Source: Firmicutes bacterium UBA911
GTDB taxonomy: Bacteria; Bacillota; Desulfotomaculia; Desulfotomaculales; Desulforudaceae
Direction: 5' to 3'
NCBI GenBank assembly: GCA_002294005.1
Contig: DBEH01000005.1
Span: 21,622-85,621 of the forward strand
Length of the DNA: 64,000 nt
Part shown: piece by piece, positions 16,968 to 29,629 of the stretch
Layout of the letters: each line of letters opens with the position of its first letter
Numbering within the stretch: the stretch's first letter is position 1
Position numbers and translations under genes: made by a program
The notes under the pieces: model-generated
What the model saw: the letters and a program-made list of their open reading frames with translations, nothing else
Told to the model about the DNA's origin: nothing
The model's database searches: none

Positions 16968-18314
16968 TTATTTGACGCTTGCCTCTGGGAATCCTGCCTC
17001 GCTGTGAATTATTCCCCTTAAATTCCCCTGCTCTGCACCGTCAGCATACACTTTTGCGATGCGCCCCGCAAGTTTGGGTCCGTTTTTGAAGAATACCCGC
17101 AAATAGTTGGGGGTGTAGCCGGTGGCGACGCCGCCGGAAACCGACTCCACCAGCACTTCCACCGTCCGCCCCAGGTAGCGGGAGGCAAACCGGTGCCGCA
17201 ATTCACGGCCCAGGGCCAGCATCTCCCGGCTGCGCTCCTTCTTGATGCGGTGAGGCACCGGGTCGGGGAAGGAGGCCGCGGGAGTCCCCCGGCGCGGGGA
17301 ATAGGCAAACACGTGCAGCCCGGCAAAACCGGTCCGGCGCACGTACTCCAGGCTCTCCCGGTGTTCGGAGGCGGTTTCGCCCGGGAAACCGGTCATGACG
17401 TCGGCGGTGACGGCCACTTCCGGCACTCCGGCGCGAATCATTTCCACCAGGGCGGCAAATTCCGCGGTTTTGTAGCGCCGCCCCATCCGAGAAAGGACGG
17501 AATCGCTGCCGCTCTGCAGCGGGATGTGAAAATGCGGGGCGCACACCGGGTTCTCCGCCATCAACTCGACCAGTTCCCGGGTGATCTCGTTCGGTTCCAC
17601 CGAACTTAAGCGCAACCGGGCGAGTCCCGGAATCCGGACCAGGCGGCGCATCAGGCCCGGCAGGTTCTCCGTGCCAAGGTCCCGGCCGTAAGCCCCCAGG
17701 TTGACCCCGGTGAGCACCAGTTCGGCGCAACCTTGGTCCACCAACCCGCGGGCCAACTCGAGCACCCGCTCCGGGGGCCGGGAACGCAGGGGTCCGCGGG
17801 CGTAAGGCACGATGCAGTAGGTGCAGAAATCACGGCAGCCCTCCTGCACCTTCAGGAAGGCCCGGGTCCGGCCCGGGTCGGCCGGCTCGGGCAGCTCCTC
17901 GAATGACCGGGCCTGTTCGATGTCCTCCACCGCCAAAAAGGGGTCAAAAAAGGGGTCAGGCCCCTTTTTCCCGGCGGCGGCCTGCTCCACCAGGTCCACG
18001 ATCCGCCCCCGTCCGGACGTGCCGGCCACCAGGCTTACTCCGGGAATGGCGGCGGCCTCCGCGGGCGCCACCTGGGCGTAACAACCCATCACCACGACCA
18101 GTGCCTTGGGGTTGGCGCGCACCGCCCGGCGCACGACCTGCCGCGATTTGCGGTCCGACTCACCGGTGACCGTACAGGTGTTCACCACGTATACGTCCGC
18201 CGTCTCCTCGAAAGGGACGACCTCATAGCCGCGGTCCCGGAAAAGGGCGGCCAGACCCTGCGTTTCGGCCTGGTTGACTTTACAGCCCAGGGTGTGGAAA
18301 GCGGCTTTTTTCAT
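16968..18314 (-). CDS. mtaB: tRNA t6A37 methylthiotransferase MtaB
   Basis: 448 residues from ATG 18314. The N-terminal MTTase domain has the three cluster Cys at 11, 47 and 78 (GCKVNQ, NTCTVT, MGCYAQ). The radical-SAM motif CRDFCTYC (160-167) follows, and a TRAM-like end closes the protein. It adds a methylthio group to t6A at position 37 of tRNAs. Residues ~115-127 ([13 protein letters not shown]) come from a copy of the dispersed palindrome read through in frame; it sits in the linker between the two domains, so activity is probably kept. Confidence 0.95.
   Translation of the reverse strand: MKKAAFHTLGCKVNQAETQGLAALFRDRGYEVVPFEETADVYVVNTCTVTGESDRKSRQVVRRAVRANPKALVVVMGCYAQVAPAEAAAIPGVSLVAGTSGRGRIVDLVEQAAAGKKGPDPFFDPFLAVEDIEQARSFEELPEPADPGRTRAFLKVQEGCRDFCTYCIVPYARGPLRSRPPERVLELARGLVDQGCAELVLTGVNLGAYGRDLGTENLPGLMRRLVRIPGLARLRLSSVEPNEITRELVELMAENPVCAPHFHIPLQSGSDSVLSRMGRRYKTAEFAALVEMIRAGVPEVAVTADVMTGFPGETASEHRESLEYVRRTGFAGLHVFAYSPRRGTPAASFPDPVPHRIKKERSREMLALGRELRHRFASRYLGRTVEVLVESVSGGVATGYTPNYLRVFFKNGPKLAGRIAKVYADGAEQGNLRGIIHSEAGFPEASVK
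17936..17969. repeat. Palindromic element inside the mtaB coding frame
   Basis: A half copy (AAAAAGGGGTC) is directly followed by a full copy with core GGGGTCAGGCCCC between A6 and T5. The 34 bases keep the mtaB frame and encode a Lys/Pro/Phe-rich insert. Confidence 0.85.
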
Positions 18315-18385
18315 GGTCTCGTCTCAATTCCCCAACTCCGGCGAATTTTATTTATGGTGGATTATGCCCTACGCACGGCCGGCGC

Positions 18386-19135
18386 TTAACCGATGTCTCC
18401 CCACTCGTAGAGCACCAGCGTTACGGCCACCACACCGGCGGTGTCCGTCCGCAGGAGGCGTGGGCCCAGGGAAACGGAAACCGTGCCGCGGGCGGCGGCC
18501 GCGGCCGCCTCTTCGGGCGTGAAGCCGCCCTCCGGGCCGGTAAACAGGAACACTTCACGGGCCGGCGGCCTGGAGCGCAGGGCATCTTTCAGTCCTGTAC
18601 CGCGCTCCTCCTCCCAGAGGAAAAAGGCCGCACTCCCGGCGGGCACCAGCCCCAGGGCTTCTTCAAACCGGCAAACCGGATGGATTTCGGGTATCAGGGG
18701 CCGGCGGCACTGCTCGGCGGCTTCGGTGGCAATGCGGCGCCAGCGTTCCACGCGCCGGCCGGCCTTCCCGGGCGTCAGGCGCACCACCGTCCGTTCGGAG
18801 ATAACCGGTACTATGGCCGCCACCCCAACCTCGGTGGCTTTTTGCACCAGGTCATCCATCCGCTCGCCCTTGGCCAGGGACGGCACCAAGGTCACCCGCA
18901 GCCCGGGGTCGGCCGGCAGTTCGGCGGGGCCGGTGACCACGGCGCGCACCCTCCCCCGGTCCACCTCCCGGATGCCGGCCGCGTACACCCGTCCCGACCC
19001 GTCGAGCAGGAGCACTTTGGACCCGGCGGCCAGCCGCAGCACCCTGGTCAGGTGCCGGGCGTCGTCCCCCGTGATCCAGGCTTCCTCCCGGCCCCGCCAG
19101 TGGCTGGGAGGTACAAAAACACGCGGGATTCTCAC
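18386..19135 (-). CDS. rsmE: 16S rRNA (uracil1498-N3)-methyltransferase
   Basis: 249 residues from a GTG at 19135 whose codon overlaps the prmA stop (GTGA). A longer in-frame reading adds only Arg/Gly-rich non-homologous sequence. Motifs of the RsmE/SPOUT family are present: LVPSLAKGERMDDLVQKATE, then FTGPEGGFTPEE and SLGPRLLRTDTA, which form the knotted SAM site. It methylates U1498 in the decoding region of 16S rRNA. The prmA-rsmE-mtaB order is usual downstream of dnaJ. Confidence 0.95.
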   Translation of the reverse strand: MRIPRVFVPPSHWRGREEAWITGDDARHLTRVLRLAAGSKVLLLDGSGRVYAAGIREVDRGRVRAVVTGPAELPADPGLRVTLVPSLAKGERMDDLVQKATEVGVAAIVPVISERTVVRLTPGKAGRRVERWRRIATEAAEQCRRPLIPEIHPVCRFEEALGLVPAGSAAFFLWEEERGTGLKDALRSRPPAREVFLFTGPEGGFTPEEAAAAAARGTVSVSLGPRLLRTDTAGVVAVTLVLYEWGDIG

Positions 19136-19992
19136 TCTTTCACCCCCGCCAGGGCCACCCATTCCCCTTGGGCCAGGCGGGACTCGACTCGAAAACCGTC
19201 GGCGGCCAGCGCCCGGCGGACTACGTCTTCCCGCTGGTCCAGAATGCCGCTGAAGATAAACACGCCTCCCGGCTCCAGCGCGGTGGCCGCGGCCGGGCAC
19301 AAATCGGCCAACACCTCGGCCACGATGTTCGCCACCACCAGGTCGGCCGGTTCGGACAGTTCGTCCAAAAGATTGCCGCTCCGGACCCGCACCCGGCCCG
19401 TAAGGTTATGCCGGGCCACGTTTTCGCCCGCCGTGCGCACAGCCAGCGGGTCTTCATCCACCGCCCAGACCACCGCAGCGCCCAGTAGCGCCGCCGCGAC
19501 GGCCAGGATTCCCGAACCGGTGCCCACGTCCACGGCGACCATTCCCGGCCGCACGTAGCGTTCCAAAAGCTTCAGGCACATCGCCGTTGTCGGGTGGGTG
19601 CCGCAGCCGAAGGCCAAGCCGGGGTCGATTTCGATTACCAGGTCTTCGGGACCGGGCAGAAACTCCTCCCAGGTGGGCTTGACCACCAGGCGTTCCCCGA
19701 CCCGGAATGGTTTCAGGCCTTCCCGCCAAGCTGTCGCCCAGTCCCGGTCGCTGGCCCGGCGGACCTCCATCCGCGCCGGCGGCCCGGTGATCGCTTCAAC
19801 CCGCCGGCGAAGCAGCACCACCTTCTGTGGTAGCTGCCGGTCGCCCACCGGAAACCAGCCCCGGATCACAGCCGCCCCGGAATGAATGGAAGCGGGTTCT
19901 TCCTGGACCCCGCTCCCCAGCTCAAAGAAGACGTTACTGACCGCATCCCGGTGCTCGTCCGCCACGGTCACCTCGATTTCAAGCCAGAACAA
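19132..19992 (-). CDS. prmA: Ribosomal protein L11 methyltransferase
   Basis: 286 residues from a TTG at 19992 with GGGGAGG upstream. The SAM-binding motif DVGTGSGILAVAAALLG, the GCGTHPTT stretch before it and the NIVAEVL motif mark PrmA, which trimethylates L11. Its 3' end overlaps rsmE by four bases. Between it and dnaJ lie three palindromic elements that may end or attenuate the heat-shock transcript. Confidence 0.95.
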   Translation of the reverse strand: MFWLEIEVTVADEHRDAVSNVFFELGSGVQEEPASIHSGAAVIRGWFPVGDRQLPQKVVLLRRRVEAITGPPARMEVRRASDRDWATAWREGLKPFRVGERLVVKPTWEEFLPGPEDLVIEIDPGLAFGCGTHPTTAMCLKLLERYVRPGMVAVDVGTGSGILAVAAALLGAAVVWAVDEDPLAVRTAGENVARHNLTGRVRVRSGNLLDELSEPADLVVANIVAEVLADLCPAAATALEPGGVFIFSGILDQREDVVRRALAADGFRVESRLAQGEWVALAGVKE

Positions 19993-20043
19993 AACGGCCT
20001 GCCTCCCCGGGAGAATATAGACTTTAGAATTCAGAATCCATTT

Positions 20044-20177
20044 AAAAAAGTGTCAGACACCTTTTTTCCGGGGATTGTCTTCTCTTAAGACAGTGTCTGC
20101 TTGAAAAAGGAGCCTGTCCCCTTTTTCGGCCTGAGCTAGGAACACCGCTTCCGAAAAAGGGGACAGGCTCCTTTTTC
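20044..20177. repeat. Three palindromic elements between dnaJ and prmA
   Basis: One copy with core GTGTCAGACACC lies at 20044-20067. Two more, at 20103-20127 and 20153-20177, have asymmetric cores (GGAGCCTGTCCCC and GGGGACAGGCTCC) and are exact reverse complements of each other over 25 bases. Together they can form a long hairpin. The last copy overlaps the dnaJ stop codon. Confidence 0.9.
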
Positions 20178-21288
20178 ACATGAAGGCGTCTTTGATTTTC
20201 TTGAAGAAGCCCTTTTCCTCGGCGTGCAGTTTGCCGCCCGCCTCCCGCCCGAACTCCAGCAGGATGCCCTTTTGCTTGTCGTTGAGCCTGGTCGGCGTGA
20301 TCACCCGCACCCGGACCAACTGGTCCCCCCGGCCGGCCCCGTTCAGGTGGGGGACACCGCGGCCGCGAAGCCGGAAAGCGGTGCCGGTCTGCGTCCCCTC
20401 CGGTATCCGGATCGTGGTCGGACCGTCCAGGGTGGGCACCTCCACCTCGTCGCCCAGGGCGGCCTGCACGAAGGATATCGGCAGCTCGCAGTGAATCTGG
20501 TGGCCCTCACGCTCGTAGAACTCGTCGGCGTCCGCGTGGATGTACACGTAAAGGTCTCCAGGCGGGCCGCCGCGCACCCCGGCCTCGCCCTCCCCGACCA
20601 GGCGCAGGCGGAAATCGTCGTCCACCCCAGCCGGCACTTTCACCTTCAGAGAGCGCATCTGACGCACCTGTCCAGCGCCCCGGCATTCCGGGCAAGGCGT
20701 CTCGACGATCCGCCCCGCACCCCGGCAACGCTCACAGGGGCGGGTCTGCACGAAACGCCCGAACGGCGTCTGCTGGCTCACACTGACCTGGCCCTGCCCC
20801 CGGCAAAGCGGGCAGGTCCGGGGGTGCGTGCCCGGCGCAGCCCCGGAACCGTCGCAGCGCTCGCAAGTTTCGGTCCGGGGGATCCTGACCTCGCGCTCGG
20901 CGCCGAAAACCGCTTCCCGGAAGGCCAAACGCAGGTCGTAGCGCAGGTCCGGCCCCCGCTGGGGGCCGTACTGCGGCTGGCGAGCGCCGAAGAACATCTC
21001 GAAAATGTCCCCGAATCCGCTGAAACCGCCGCGAAAAATATCTTCAAAATTGAAGCCCTGCCCCTCCGGACCGGCATGACCGAAACGGTCGTACTGAGCG
21101 CGCCGTTCGGGGTCGCCCAGTACCGCCGCCGCCTCGGCGATTTCTTTGAACTTGTCGGCCGCCTGCGGGTCTTCCTTGTTCGCGTCCGGATGGTACTTGC
21201 GCGCCAGCTTGCGGTAGGCTTTCTTTATGTCATCCTGGGAGGCGCCCCGCTCCACACCCAGTACCTCGTAGTAGTCTCGCTTGCTCAT
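20176..21288 (-). CDS. dnaJ: Chaperone DnaJ (Hsp40)
   Basis: 370 residues from ATG 21288. It has the J domain with KYHPDAN, a Gly/Phe-rich region ([20 protein letters not shown]), four zinc-binding repeats ([32 protein letters not shown]) and the C-terminal substrate-binding domains. It delivers unfolded proteins to DnaK and stimulates its ATPase. It is the last gene of the CIRCE-controlled run. Its TGA stop is formed by the edge of a palindromic element. Confidence 0.97.
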   Translation of the reverse strand: MSKRDYYEVLGVERGASQDDIKKAYRKLARKYHPDANKEDPQAADKFKEIAEAAAVLGDPERRAQYDRFGHAGPEGQGFNFEDIFRGGFSGFGDIFEMFFGARQPQYGPQRGPDLRYDLRLAFREAVFGAEREVRIPRTETCERCDGSGAAPGTHPRTCPLCRGQGQVSVSQQTPFGRFVQTRPCERCRGAGRIVETPCPECRGAGQVRQMRSLKVKVPAGVDDDFRLRLVGEGEAGVRGGPPGDLYVYIHADADEFYEREGHQIHCELPISFVQAALGDEVEVPTLDGPTTIRIPEGTQTGTAFRLRGRGVPHLNGAGRGDQLVRVRVITPTRLNDKQKGILLEFGREAGGKLHAEEKGFFKKIKDAFM

Positions 21289-21350
21289 TCTCCGACCTCA
21301 CCACGGCAGAATCCGGCAGGGGATTTTCCCCTGCTTCATTCTGCTTCATT

Positions 21351-23169
<1,819 letters not shown>

Positions 23170-23177
<8 letters not shown>

Positions 23178-23754
23178 TATGCGCTACCTCCCCGTTAACT
23201 GCCCGTTTGGCCACTTTGACCATCGCCGGGCGCATGACCTTACCTTTGAAGTAGTACCCCGGACGCAGTTCCTCCAACACCGTGTTCTCCGGAACGTCCG
23301 CGGTTTCCACGCGCCCCACGGCCTCGTGCAGCCGGGGGTCGAATTCCGCCCCCGCTCCCGGTACCCGTTCCAGCCCCTGCCCGGCCAGGATTTCGTCCAA
23401 TTGACGGTGGATCATCCGCACCCCGGCCAGGAAATCCTCCAGCCGGTCGCCCGGGTGTTCCAGGGCCCGCTCGAAGTTGTCCAGGACCGGCATGATCGAA
23501 AAAACGACCTCTTCCGCCGCCTGCCGGTACCACCCCTCACGCTCCTGCCGGGTCCGCCGCCGGTAGTTCTCGAAGTCGGCCTGCAGCCGGAGCAGCCGTT
23601 CCCGGCAGTCCGCCGCCATCGAAGCCTCCTCGGCCACCCGCGCCTCCAGGCCCCCGTTCCCGTTCTCCGGAGTCCCGGGTTGTTTTGCCTCAGGCATGGC
23701 GGCGGTGCCGGTTTGGGCCCCGCCGGCAAAGCCGTTTTCGTTGCGTTCACTCAT
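23170..23754 (-). CDS. grpE: Nucleotide exchange factor GrpE
   Basis: 194 residues from ATG 23754, which overlaps the chaperonin stop. A coiled-coil N-terminal half ([20 protein letters not shown]) leads into the beta domain ([20 protein letters not shown], then [20 protein letters not shown]). It opens the DnaK nucleotide site to release ADP. The first 35 residues are Gly/Asn/Pro-rich and probably disordered. Confidence 0.96.
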
Positions 23755-25318
23755 CCTTGCCAACCCCCCTGCCGTCCTGGTGTTCCTCCCGCTTCATAAT
23801 GATGGTGTCGATCCGCAGCACCGCCTCGGCCACCTCACCGGCCGCCCGCAGGGCATATGTCTTTACGAGCGCCGGGTCCAGCACGCCGGCCGCTTCCATG
23901 TCCGCGACCGCGCCGGTGTCGCAGTCGATCCCCAGGCTGTTGGCCCCCGACGCGACCTGGGCCGCGTTTACGTCGCCGACTTTTTCCAGGGGATTGAACC
24001 CGGCGTTGGCCACAATCTGGGCCAGCGGCCGCCGGAGTGCTTCCACCACGCATTCCACCCCGTACACCGCCATCCCCTTCACCCCGGACCGCACCCCTTC
24101 CACTTCCCGGGCCGCCCATAGTTCCAGGGAGCCGCCCCCGGGCACCACCCCGCCGCGGACCGCCGATTGCACCGCCCCGGCGGCGTCCTTGGCGATCCGT
24201 TCGCGTTCACCGACCACCTCTTCGGTCGCCGCGCCCACCAGGACGGTGGCCATCGGTTTGCCCGCCCCGTCCTCGATCCGTACCCGCTCCAGTCTCTCGT
24301 CGTGGACCACCGCCCGGGCGCGGCCGAGCACCGCCTCCAGGTCGGCGACGCTCTTTTTCAGACCGGTCCGTTTAATCATCCGGGCGCCGGTATGCTCGGC
24401 CACCCGGCGGAGTTCCTTGTTCAGCACCCGCTGTACCACCATTATCCCGGCGTCCGTCAGGACCTCCTCGGCCGGGGTCGCCACCCCGCGGTCCACCAGG
24501 ACCAGGCCGGTCCCCAGATCGACCAGCTTTTCCACGTTAGCCCGGAATTCATCCTGCAGTTGCAGATAGCGGGCGAACCCGGCCTCGGTGGCCAGGGCCT
24601 CGTCCCCGATCTCCTCAGGCTCCAGCGCGTCGTCCAGGATCAATACCCGGACCCCTCCGGACAAGGCGGGCGGCACCTGACGATTGAGCGGCTCCTTGCT
24701 GATCAGTACCCCCATGAAAACCTCGTTGTCCGCGCCCTCCACCGCCGTCACCGTGTCCGCCAGCTTGAAATTCGGCTCTTTGAGCTTATCAACCCCGACC
24801 AGCACGGCCGCCCGGACGACCAGGTCGGCGATGTCGGCATGCTCCCGGCCGGCCACCAGCGCCACCTGGCGGATACGGGCGTCGTCCAGGCCGGTCACCG
24901 GACGCGCTTGGGACTGCACTGTCTCGAGCGCCCGCCGCAGTCCCAGGCGCAAACCCTCGATCACCCGGGCCACCGGGACGCCCCGCACGACCAGATCGAC
25001 CCCGGTGGCGACCATCTGGCCGGCCATCACGGTCGCCGTGGTGGTCCCGTCACCCACCTCTTCCTCCTGGGCCCGCGCCACGTTGATCAGCATCCTGGCC
25101 GCCGGGTGGTTGGCCTCCATGCGGCCCAGGATGGTCACCCCGTCGTTCGTGATCACCACCTCGCCGAACTTGTCGACCAGCATCGTATCCAGGCCCTTTG
25201 GGCCCAAGGTGCCCTCCACGGCCGAGCTGACGGCCCGGATGGCGTTCGCGTTGGTGACCAGGGCCGCCAGGCGCTCGTTTACTTCGGAACCCTGCACGGC
25301 CTGCTTTTTGAGGCTCAA
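23747..25318 (-). CDS. Archaeal-like (group III) chaperonin
   Basis: 523 residues from a TTG at 25318 with AGGAGGTG upstream. The sequence follows the thermosome/CCT pattern, not Gro[41 protein letters not shown] and [16 protein letters not shown] with the catalytic Asp, later [20 protein letters not shown]. Thermosome-like chaperonins in Firmicutes are known as group III and form co-chaperonin-independent double rings in Carboxydothermus. The gene lies between hrcA and grpE, starts 26 bases after hrcA and overlaps grpE by eight bases, so it is part of the CIRCE-controlled heat-shock operon. Whether a GroEL also exists in this genome cannot be seen here. Confidence 0.93.
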   Translation of the reverse strand: MSLKKQAVQGSEVNERLAALVTNANAIRAVSSAVEGTLGPKGLDTMLVDKFGEVVITNDGVTILGRMEANHPAARMLINVARAQEEEVGDGTTTATVMAGQMVATGVDLVVRGVPVARVIEGLRLGLRRALETVQSQARPVTGLDDARIRQVALVAGREHADIADLVVRAAVLVGVDKLKEPNFKLADTVTAVEGADNEVFMGVLISKEPLNRQVPPALSGGVRVLILDDALEPEEIGDEALATEAGFARYLQLQDEFRANVEKLVDLGTGLVLVDRGVATPAEEVLTDAGIMVVQRVLNKELRRVAEHTGARMIKRTGLKKSVADLEAVLGRARAVVHDERLERVRIEDGAGKPMATVLVGAATEEVVGERERIAKDAAGAVQSAVRGGVVPGGGSLELWAAREVEGVRSGVKGMAVYGVECVVEALRRPLAQIVANAGFNPLEKVGDVNAAQVASGANSLGIDCDTGAVADMEAAGVLDPALVKTYALRAAGEVAEAVLRIDTIIMKREEHQDGRGVGKDE

Positions 25319-25344
25319 GAAAACACCTCCTGGGGGAGAGAATT

Positions 25345-26379
25345 CTACCTGTACAGTTTCTCCAAAACCCGGGAAAGGTTTCGGGTCAGGTAATCAACCA
25401 GGCCGGTCACCCGGGCGTAGTCCATGCGGCTCGGCCCCAGCACGGCCAAAGCGCCCACGGCGCGCCCGCCGACCCCGTAGCGGGCGCTGACCAGGCTGCA
25501 GCCCTGGATGAGGTCGCACTTGAACTCATCGCCGATGAGGACCGTGATTCCCTCCTCCTGTTCGGCCTGTTCGGCCAACAGGGACGACAGGAGTCCCTCC
25601 TGGTCCAGAAGGCTAAGAAGTGTCTTCATTTTCTCCACGTTCCGGAATTCGGGCTGGTTCAGGATGTTTAAGACCCCGCCCAGATACACCCGCTCTTCCG
25701 TGCTTTCCTCACCGTCCCCGATGAGTTCCATGATGTATTCGACCGTGGCCTTGTGGCGCAACAACTCAAGGTAGATCTCGCGCAGGATGGTAATCCTGAT
25801 GTCGTTTAAGCTGTGGCCCCTGATCTTTGCGTTCAAGACCCGGGAAATGGTCTCCAGGTCCTCGCCCGTGATGTTCTCCGGCACGTCGATTACGTGCGTC
25901 TGCACCCGCTCCGGTTCGGTGATCACCAGCACCATGGCCTTGCCCTCCCCCATGGCGACCAACTGCACGTGCCGCACGGCACTACCGATCATCCGGGGCG
26001 TTGACACTAGGGCGGCGTAGCTGGTCAGTTGGCTCACCAGTTGCCCCGTTCGTTCAATGACCTCGGAGATACTCTTCACTTTGGCCTGATAGTTGGTCTT
26101 AATTACCAGCTTTTCCTCTTCCGCCGGGGTCTCGGGTTCCATGAGCCGGTCGACGTAGTACCGGTAGCCCCGCTGCGACGGAATCCGCCCTGCGGACGTG
26201 TGCGGCTGTTCGAGATAGCCCATCTCCTCCAGGTCGGCCATTTCGTTACGGATGGTGGCCGGGCTGATGCCCAACCCGTACTTGCGGGCGATGGTCCGGG
26301 AACCAACCGGTTCCGCGGTGGCGATGTAGTCGAGGATTATCGCCCGGAGGATCTCTTTCTTGCGTTCGTCGATGCCCAC
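25345..26379 (-). CDS. hrcA: Heat-inducible repressor HrcA
   Basis: 344 residues from a GTG at 26379 (GGGGGCGG upstream). The N-terminal winged helix is clear ([20 protein letters not shown], then [20 protein letters not shown] and [20 protein letters not shown]). A GAF-like core and the C-terminal dimer part follow. HrcA binds the CIRCE operator found just upstream of its own start, so the operon is autoregulated and relieved by unfolded proteins under stress. Confidence 0.97.
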   Translation of the reverse strand: MGIDERKKEILRAIILDYIATAEPVGSRTIARKYGLGISPATIRNEMADLEEMGYLEQPHTSAGRIPSQRGYRYYVDRLMEPETPAEEEKLVIKTNYQAKVKSISEVIERTGQLVSQLTSYAALVSTPRMIGSAVRHVQLVAMGEGKAMVLVITEPERVQTHVIDVPENITGEDLETISRVLNAKIRGHSLNDIRITILREIYLELLRHKATVEYIMELIGDGEESTEERVYLGGVLNILNQPEFRNVEKMKTLLSLLDQEGLLSSLLAEQAEQEEGITVLIGDEFKCDLIQGCSLVSARYGVGGRAVGALAVLGPSRMDYARVTGLVDYLTRNLSRVLEKLYR

Positions 26380-26394
26380 GGTTCCGCCCCCTTA

Positions 26395-26421
26395 TTAGCA
26401 CTCTCCTGGAATGAGTGCTAA
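26395..26421 (-). promoter_or_regulatory. CIRCE operator of the heat-shock operon
   Basis: Perfect inverted repeat TTAGCACTC, nine bases, GAGTGCTAA, 15 bases upstream of the hrcA start. This is the HrcA binding site. Confidence 0.97.
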
Positions 26422-26501
26422 TCCCAGGCAATAAGATAGCACCCTTCCCTGGATCTGTCAAGCATCTAATGCGTCTCCCAGAGCTGACGCAAGCGCACCG
26501 C

Positions 26502-27647
26502 CTACAGGAACCGTTCAAAAACCAGGTTGGCCAGCGCGAGACCTTGGGCGGTGAGCCGGAGCCGGTCCGGTTCCAGCGTCAACAGGCCCTCGGCGCGCAG
26601 GCGGGCGATTTCGGGCCCATACACCGCCTCCGGGTCGCGGCCGAAGCGCCGCGCAAACCGCGCCCGTTCCACGCCGCGGACGATCCGCAGGCCCAGGAAC
26701 ATGGTCTCGGCCATTTGGGTCCGGACGTCTATCACTTCCGATTCGGCCACCGGCAGTCCCCCGGCGGCCAGGCGGGCGGCGTAGGCCGGCAATGCCCTTT
26801 TGTTGGCCGTGCGCCGGCCGTTCCAGAACGAATGGGCGGCCGGGCCGAAGCCGAGGTAAGGCTCGTTGCGCCAATAGACGAGGTTGTGCCGGCACTCCCG
26901 GCTCCTGGAGCGGGCGTAGTTGGCGATCTCGTAGTGTTCGAAACCGGCGCCGGCGAGGATCGGCCGGGTGAGGTGGAACATCTCCAGCGCCTGGCCTTCG
27001 GGAACGGGGAAAAGCCCGCCGTTTTGCAGGCGTGCGTGCAGGGCCGTGCCCGGCGGAACTTCCAGGCCGTAGGCCGAGATGTGCTCGGGCTCCAGGGCCA
27101 GCGCCGCCTCCAGGGTGCGGCGCCAGTCGGCCGGGGTTTGGCCGGGAATCCCGCTGATCAGGTCCAGGTTCAGGTTCGAAAAGCCGGCCCGGCGGGCCGA
27201 GCGCACCGCCTCCCGCACGTCGGCCGCCCGGTGCCCCCGCCCCAGCACGGTGAGCAACCGGTCCTCTCCGGATTGCATCCCGATGCTCAGGCGGTTGATC
27301 CCGAGCCGGCGCAGGCCGTCCAAAACAGAAAAGGCGGCCGCTTCGGGGTTGGCCTCCACCGTGGCCTCCAGCCCTTCCGGCCACCGGAAGTGTCTTTGTA
27401 CAGCGGCAACAATCGTGGTAAGGGCCTCCAGCGGCAACAAGGTGGGAGTGCCCCCGCCGATGTAGAGGCTCGCGGCCTCCAGCGGCGCATCGCCTTCCGC
27501 CGCCGCGCCGCGGAGCGCGATTTCGGCGGTCACCGCCCGAACGTACCGTTCCACGGCGGCGCGGTTCAGGGGGTAGGAAACGAAGTCACAGTAGGCGCAT
27601 TTTTGCCGGCAGAAGGGTGCGTGGACGTAGAGCCCCGGCCGGTTCAC
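26502..27647 (-). CDS. hemW: Heme chaperone HemW (radical SAM, HemN-like)
   Basis: 381 residues from a GTG at 27647 that overlaps the lepA stop (GTGA). A longer in-frame reading into lepA is not homologous and is rejected. The radical-SAM motif CRQKCAYC, the SAM-binding [10 protein letters not shown], and [20 protein letters not shown] with the HNxxYW heme-ligand motif mark HemW and not coproporphyrinogen oxidase HemN. It is thought to hand heme to target proteins. The lepA-hemW-hrcA-grpE-dnaK-dnaJ order is classic for Firmicutes. Confidence 0.93.
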   Translation of the reverse strand: MNRPGLYVHAPFCRQKCAYCDFVSYPLNRAAVERYVRAVTAEIALRGAAAEGDAPLEAASLYIGGGTPTLLPLEALTTIVAAVQRHFRWPEGLEATVEANPEAAAFSVLDGLRRLGINRLSIGMQSGEDRLLTVLGRGHRAADVREAVRSARRAGFSNLNLDLISGIPGQTPADWRRTLEAALALEPEHISAYGLEVPPGTALHARLQNGGLFPVPEGQALEMFHLTRPILAGAGFEHYEIANYARSRSRECRHNLVYWRNEPYLGFGPAAHSFWNGRRTANKRALPAYAARLAAGGLPVAESEVIDVRTQMAETMFLGLRIVRGVERARFARRFGRDPEAVYGPEIARLRAEGLLTLEPDRLRLTAQGLALANLVFERFL

Positions 27648-29452
27648 TTCTGCCCGATGCTCAAGACCGACATGAAGGCCTCCTGGGGGATCTGGACGTG
27701 GCCCACCTGTTTCATCCGCTTCTTGCCTTCTTTTTGTTTCTCGAGGAGCTTGCGCTTGCGGGTGACGTCGCCGCCGTAGCACTTCTCCAGCACCGCCTTG
27801 CGCAGGGCGCGGATATTCTCCCGCGCGATCACCCGCGGCCCGATGGCCGCCTGAATCACGATCTCGAACATCTGCCGCGGGATGAGGTCTCTCAGCCGCT
27901 CCACGATGACCTTGGATCGGTGGTAGGACCGGTCCCGGTGGACGATGATCGAAAGGGCGTCCAGCCGCTCCCCGGTCACCAGGATGTCCACACGCACCAG
28001 GTCGGACGCCCGGTAGCCCAGGAGGTCGTAGTCCATGGAGGCGTAGCCGCGGGTGGCGGATTTCAGGCGGTCGAAGAAGTCGTAGATGATTTCGGCGAGC
28101 GGCATCTCGTAGGTGATCAGCACCCGGCGGGTGCTGATGTACTCCAGGTTCCGGAAGGTGCCCCGGCGGTCCCGGCACAGCTCCATCACCGGCCCGATGT
28201 AGTCCTGGGGCGAAAGGAGCGCGGTGAGCACGAAGGGCTCCTCCAACTTTTCGATCTCCCCGGCCGGGGGCATCTCGGACGGGTTCCGGATTTCCAGGAC
28301 GGCGCCGCTCGTCCGGGTCACCCGGTACACCACGCTGGGCGCGGTGGTGATCAGGTCCAGCCCGTACTCCCGTTCCAGCCGCTCCTGGATGATCTCCATG
28401 TGCAAAAGCCCCAGAAACCCGCACCGGAAGCCGAAGCCAAGCGCCGTCGAGGTCTCCGGCTCATAGACCAGGGAGGCGTCGTTCAGGGAAAGCCGGTCCA
28501 AAGCGTCCCGCACCTTTTCAAACTCGGCCCCCTCCACGGGGAACAGGCCGCAGTACACCATCGGCTTCGCCTTCCGGTAGCCGGGCAGCGGGCCGGCGGC
28601 CGGGCGGCGGGCGGCGGTGACCGTGTCGCCCACCCGGCAGTCCTTGACGTTCTTGATCCCCGCGGCCATGAAGCCCACCTCGCCGGCGCGCAGTTCATCC
28701 ACCGCCACCGGCGCCGGGGTGAACACGCCCAGCTCGCTGACCTCGAACTCCCGGCCGGTGGCCATCATCCGGACCGGCTCGCCCGGGGAAAGCCGGCCGT
28801 CCACCAGCCGGAAGTAGGCGATGACCCCCCGGTACAGGTCGTAGTGGGAATCGAAAATCAGGGCCCGCAAAGGGGCCTCGGGATCACCGCCGGGCGGGGG
28901 GACGTCCCGGACGATCCGTTCCAGGATTTCCTCCACCCCGTCCCCGCGCTTCGCCGAAGCCAGGACGGCGTCCGCGCCGTCCAGGCCGATGACATCCTCC
29001 AGTTCCCGCCGCACCCGGTCGGGCTCGGCGCTCGCCAGGTCGATCTTGTTGATGACCGGGATGATGGTCAGGTTGTGGTCCAAGGCCAGGTTGACATTGG
29101 CCAGCGTTTGGGCCTCGATGCCCTGGCCGGCGTCGACGACCAGCAGGGCCCCCTCGCAGGCCGCCAGGCTCCGGGAGACCTCGTAGGAAAAATCAACGTG
29201 CCCGGGGGTGTCGATCAGGTTCAACTGGTAATCCCGGCCGTCGCGGGCCCGGTAGGCCAGGCGGACCGCCTGCAGCTTGATGGTGATGCCGCGCTCCCGC
29301 TCCAGGTCCATCTGGTCCAGCACCTGCTCCTGCATCCGGCGCCCCACGAGCGCCCCGGTGTGCTCCAGCAGTCGGTCGGCCAGAGTCGATTTGCCGTGGT
29401 CGATATGGGCGATGATACAGAAATTGCGGATTCGGTCGCGCTCCACTGGCAT
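27644..29452 (-). CDS. lepA: Elongation factor 4 (LepA)
   Basis: 602 residues from ATG 29452 (GGAGCGTC upstream), the normal length; in-frame sequence further upstream is not conserved. The GTPase motifs [32 protein letters not shown] and NKIDL are present, then the LepA-specific C-terminal domain ending [17 protein letters not shown]. It binds stalled or mis-translocated ribosomes. It overlaps hemW by four bases. Confidence 0.97.
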   Translation of the reverse strand: MPVERDRIRNFCIIAHIDHGKSTLADRLLEHTGALVGRRMQEQVLDQMDLERERGITIKLQAVRLAYRARDGRDYQLNLIDTPGHVDFSYEVSRSLAACEGALLVVDAGQGIEAQTLANVNLALDHNLTIIPVINKIDLASAEPDRVRRELEDVIGLDGADAVLASAKRGDGVEEILERIVRDVPPPGGDPEAPLRALIFDSHYDLYRGVIAYFRLVDGRLSPGEPVRMMATGREFEVSELGVFTPAPVAVDELRAGEVGFMAAGIKNVKDCRVGDTVTAARRPAAGPLPGYRKAKPMVYCGLFPVEGAEFEKVRDALDRLSLNDASLVYEPETSTALGFGFRCGFLGLLHMEIIQERLEREYGLDLITTAPSVVYRVTRTSGAVLEIRNPSEMPPAGEIEKLEEPFVLTALLSPQDYIGPVMELCRDRRGTFRNLEYISTRRVLITYEMPLAEIIYDFFDRLKSATRGYASMDYDLLGYRASDLVRVDILVTGERLDALSIIVHRDRSYHRSKVIVERLRDLIPRQMFEIVIQAAIGPRVIARENIRALRKAVLEKCYGGDVTRKRKLLEKQKEGKKRMKQVGHVQIPQEAFMSVLSIGQK

Positions 29453-29629
29453 ATTTTGACGCTCCAGTCGATAAGGTCTCCGGCAGACGTGCGCGCAAGC
29501 CGCCGCTGAACCACAGGCGGCAAAAGGCCGCGTACCCGTCGAACCACCGGCCACTCTATTATAACAGCCGGGACGACCAAGGATGAAAGATGAAGGTTTG
29601 ACCACCCGCCGCGATGTGAGCGTGCTGGT

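Noticed and set aside
20044..20177. Possible CRISPR-like array
   Set aside because: Only three palindromes of differing core, irregular spacing and no cas genes; they belong to the dispersed palindrome family.
27648..28424. In-frame upstream extension of hemW
   Set aside because: It overlaps lepA out of frame and is not homologous to HemW; the GTG at 27647 gives the normal N-terminus.
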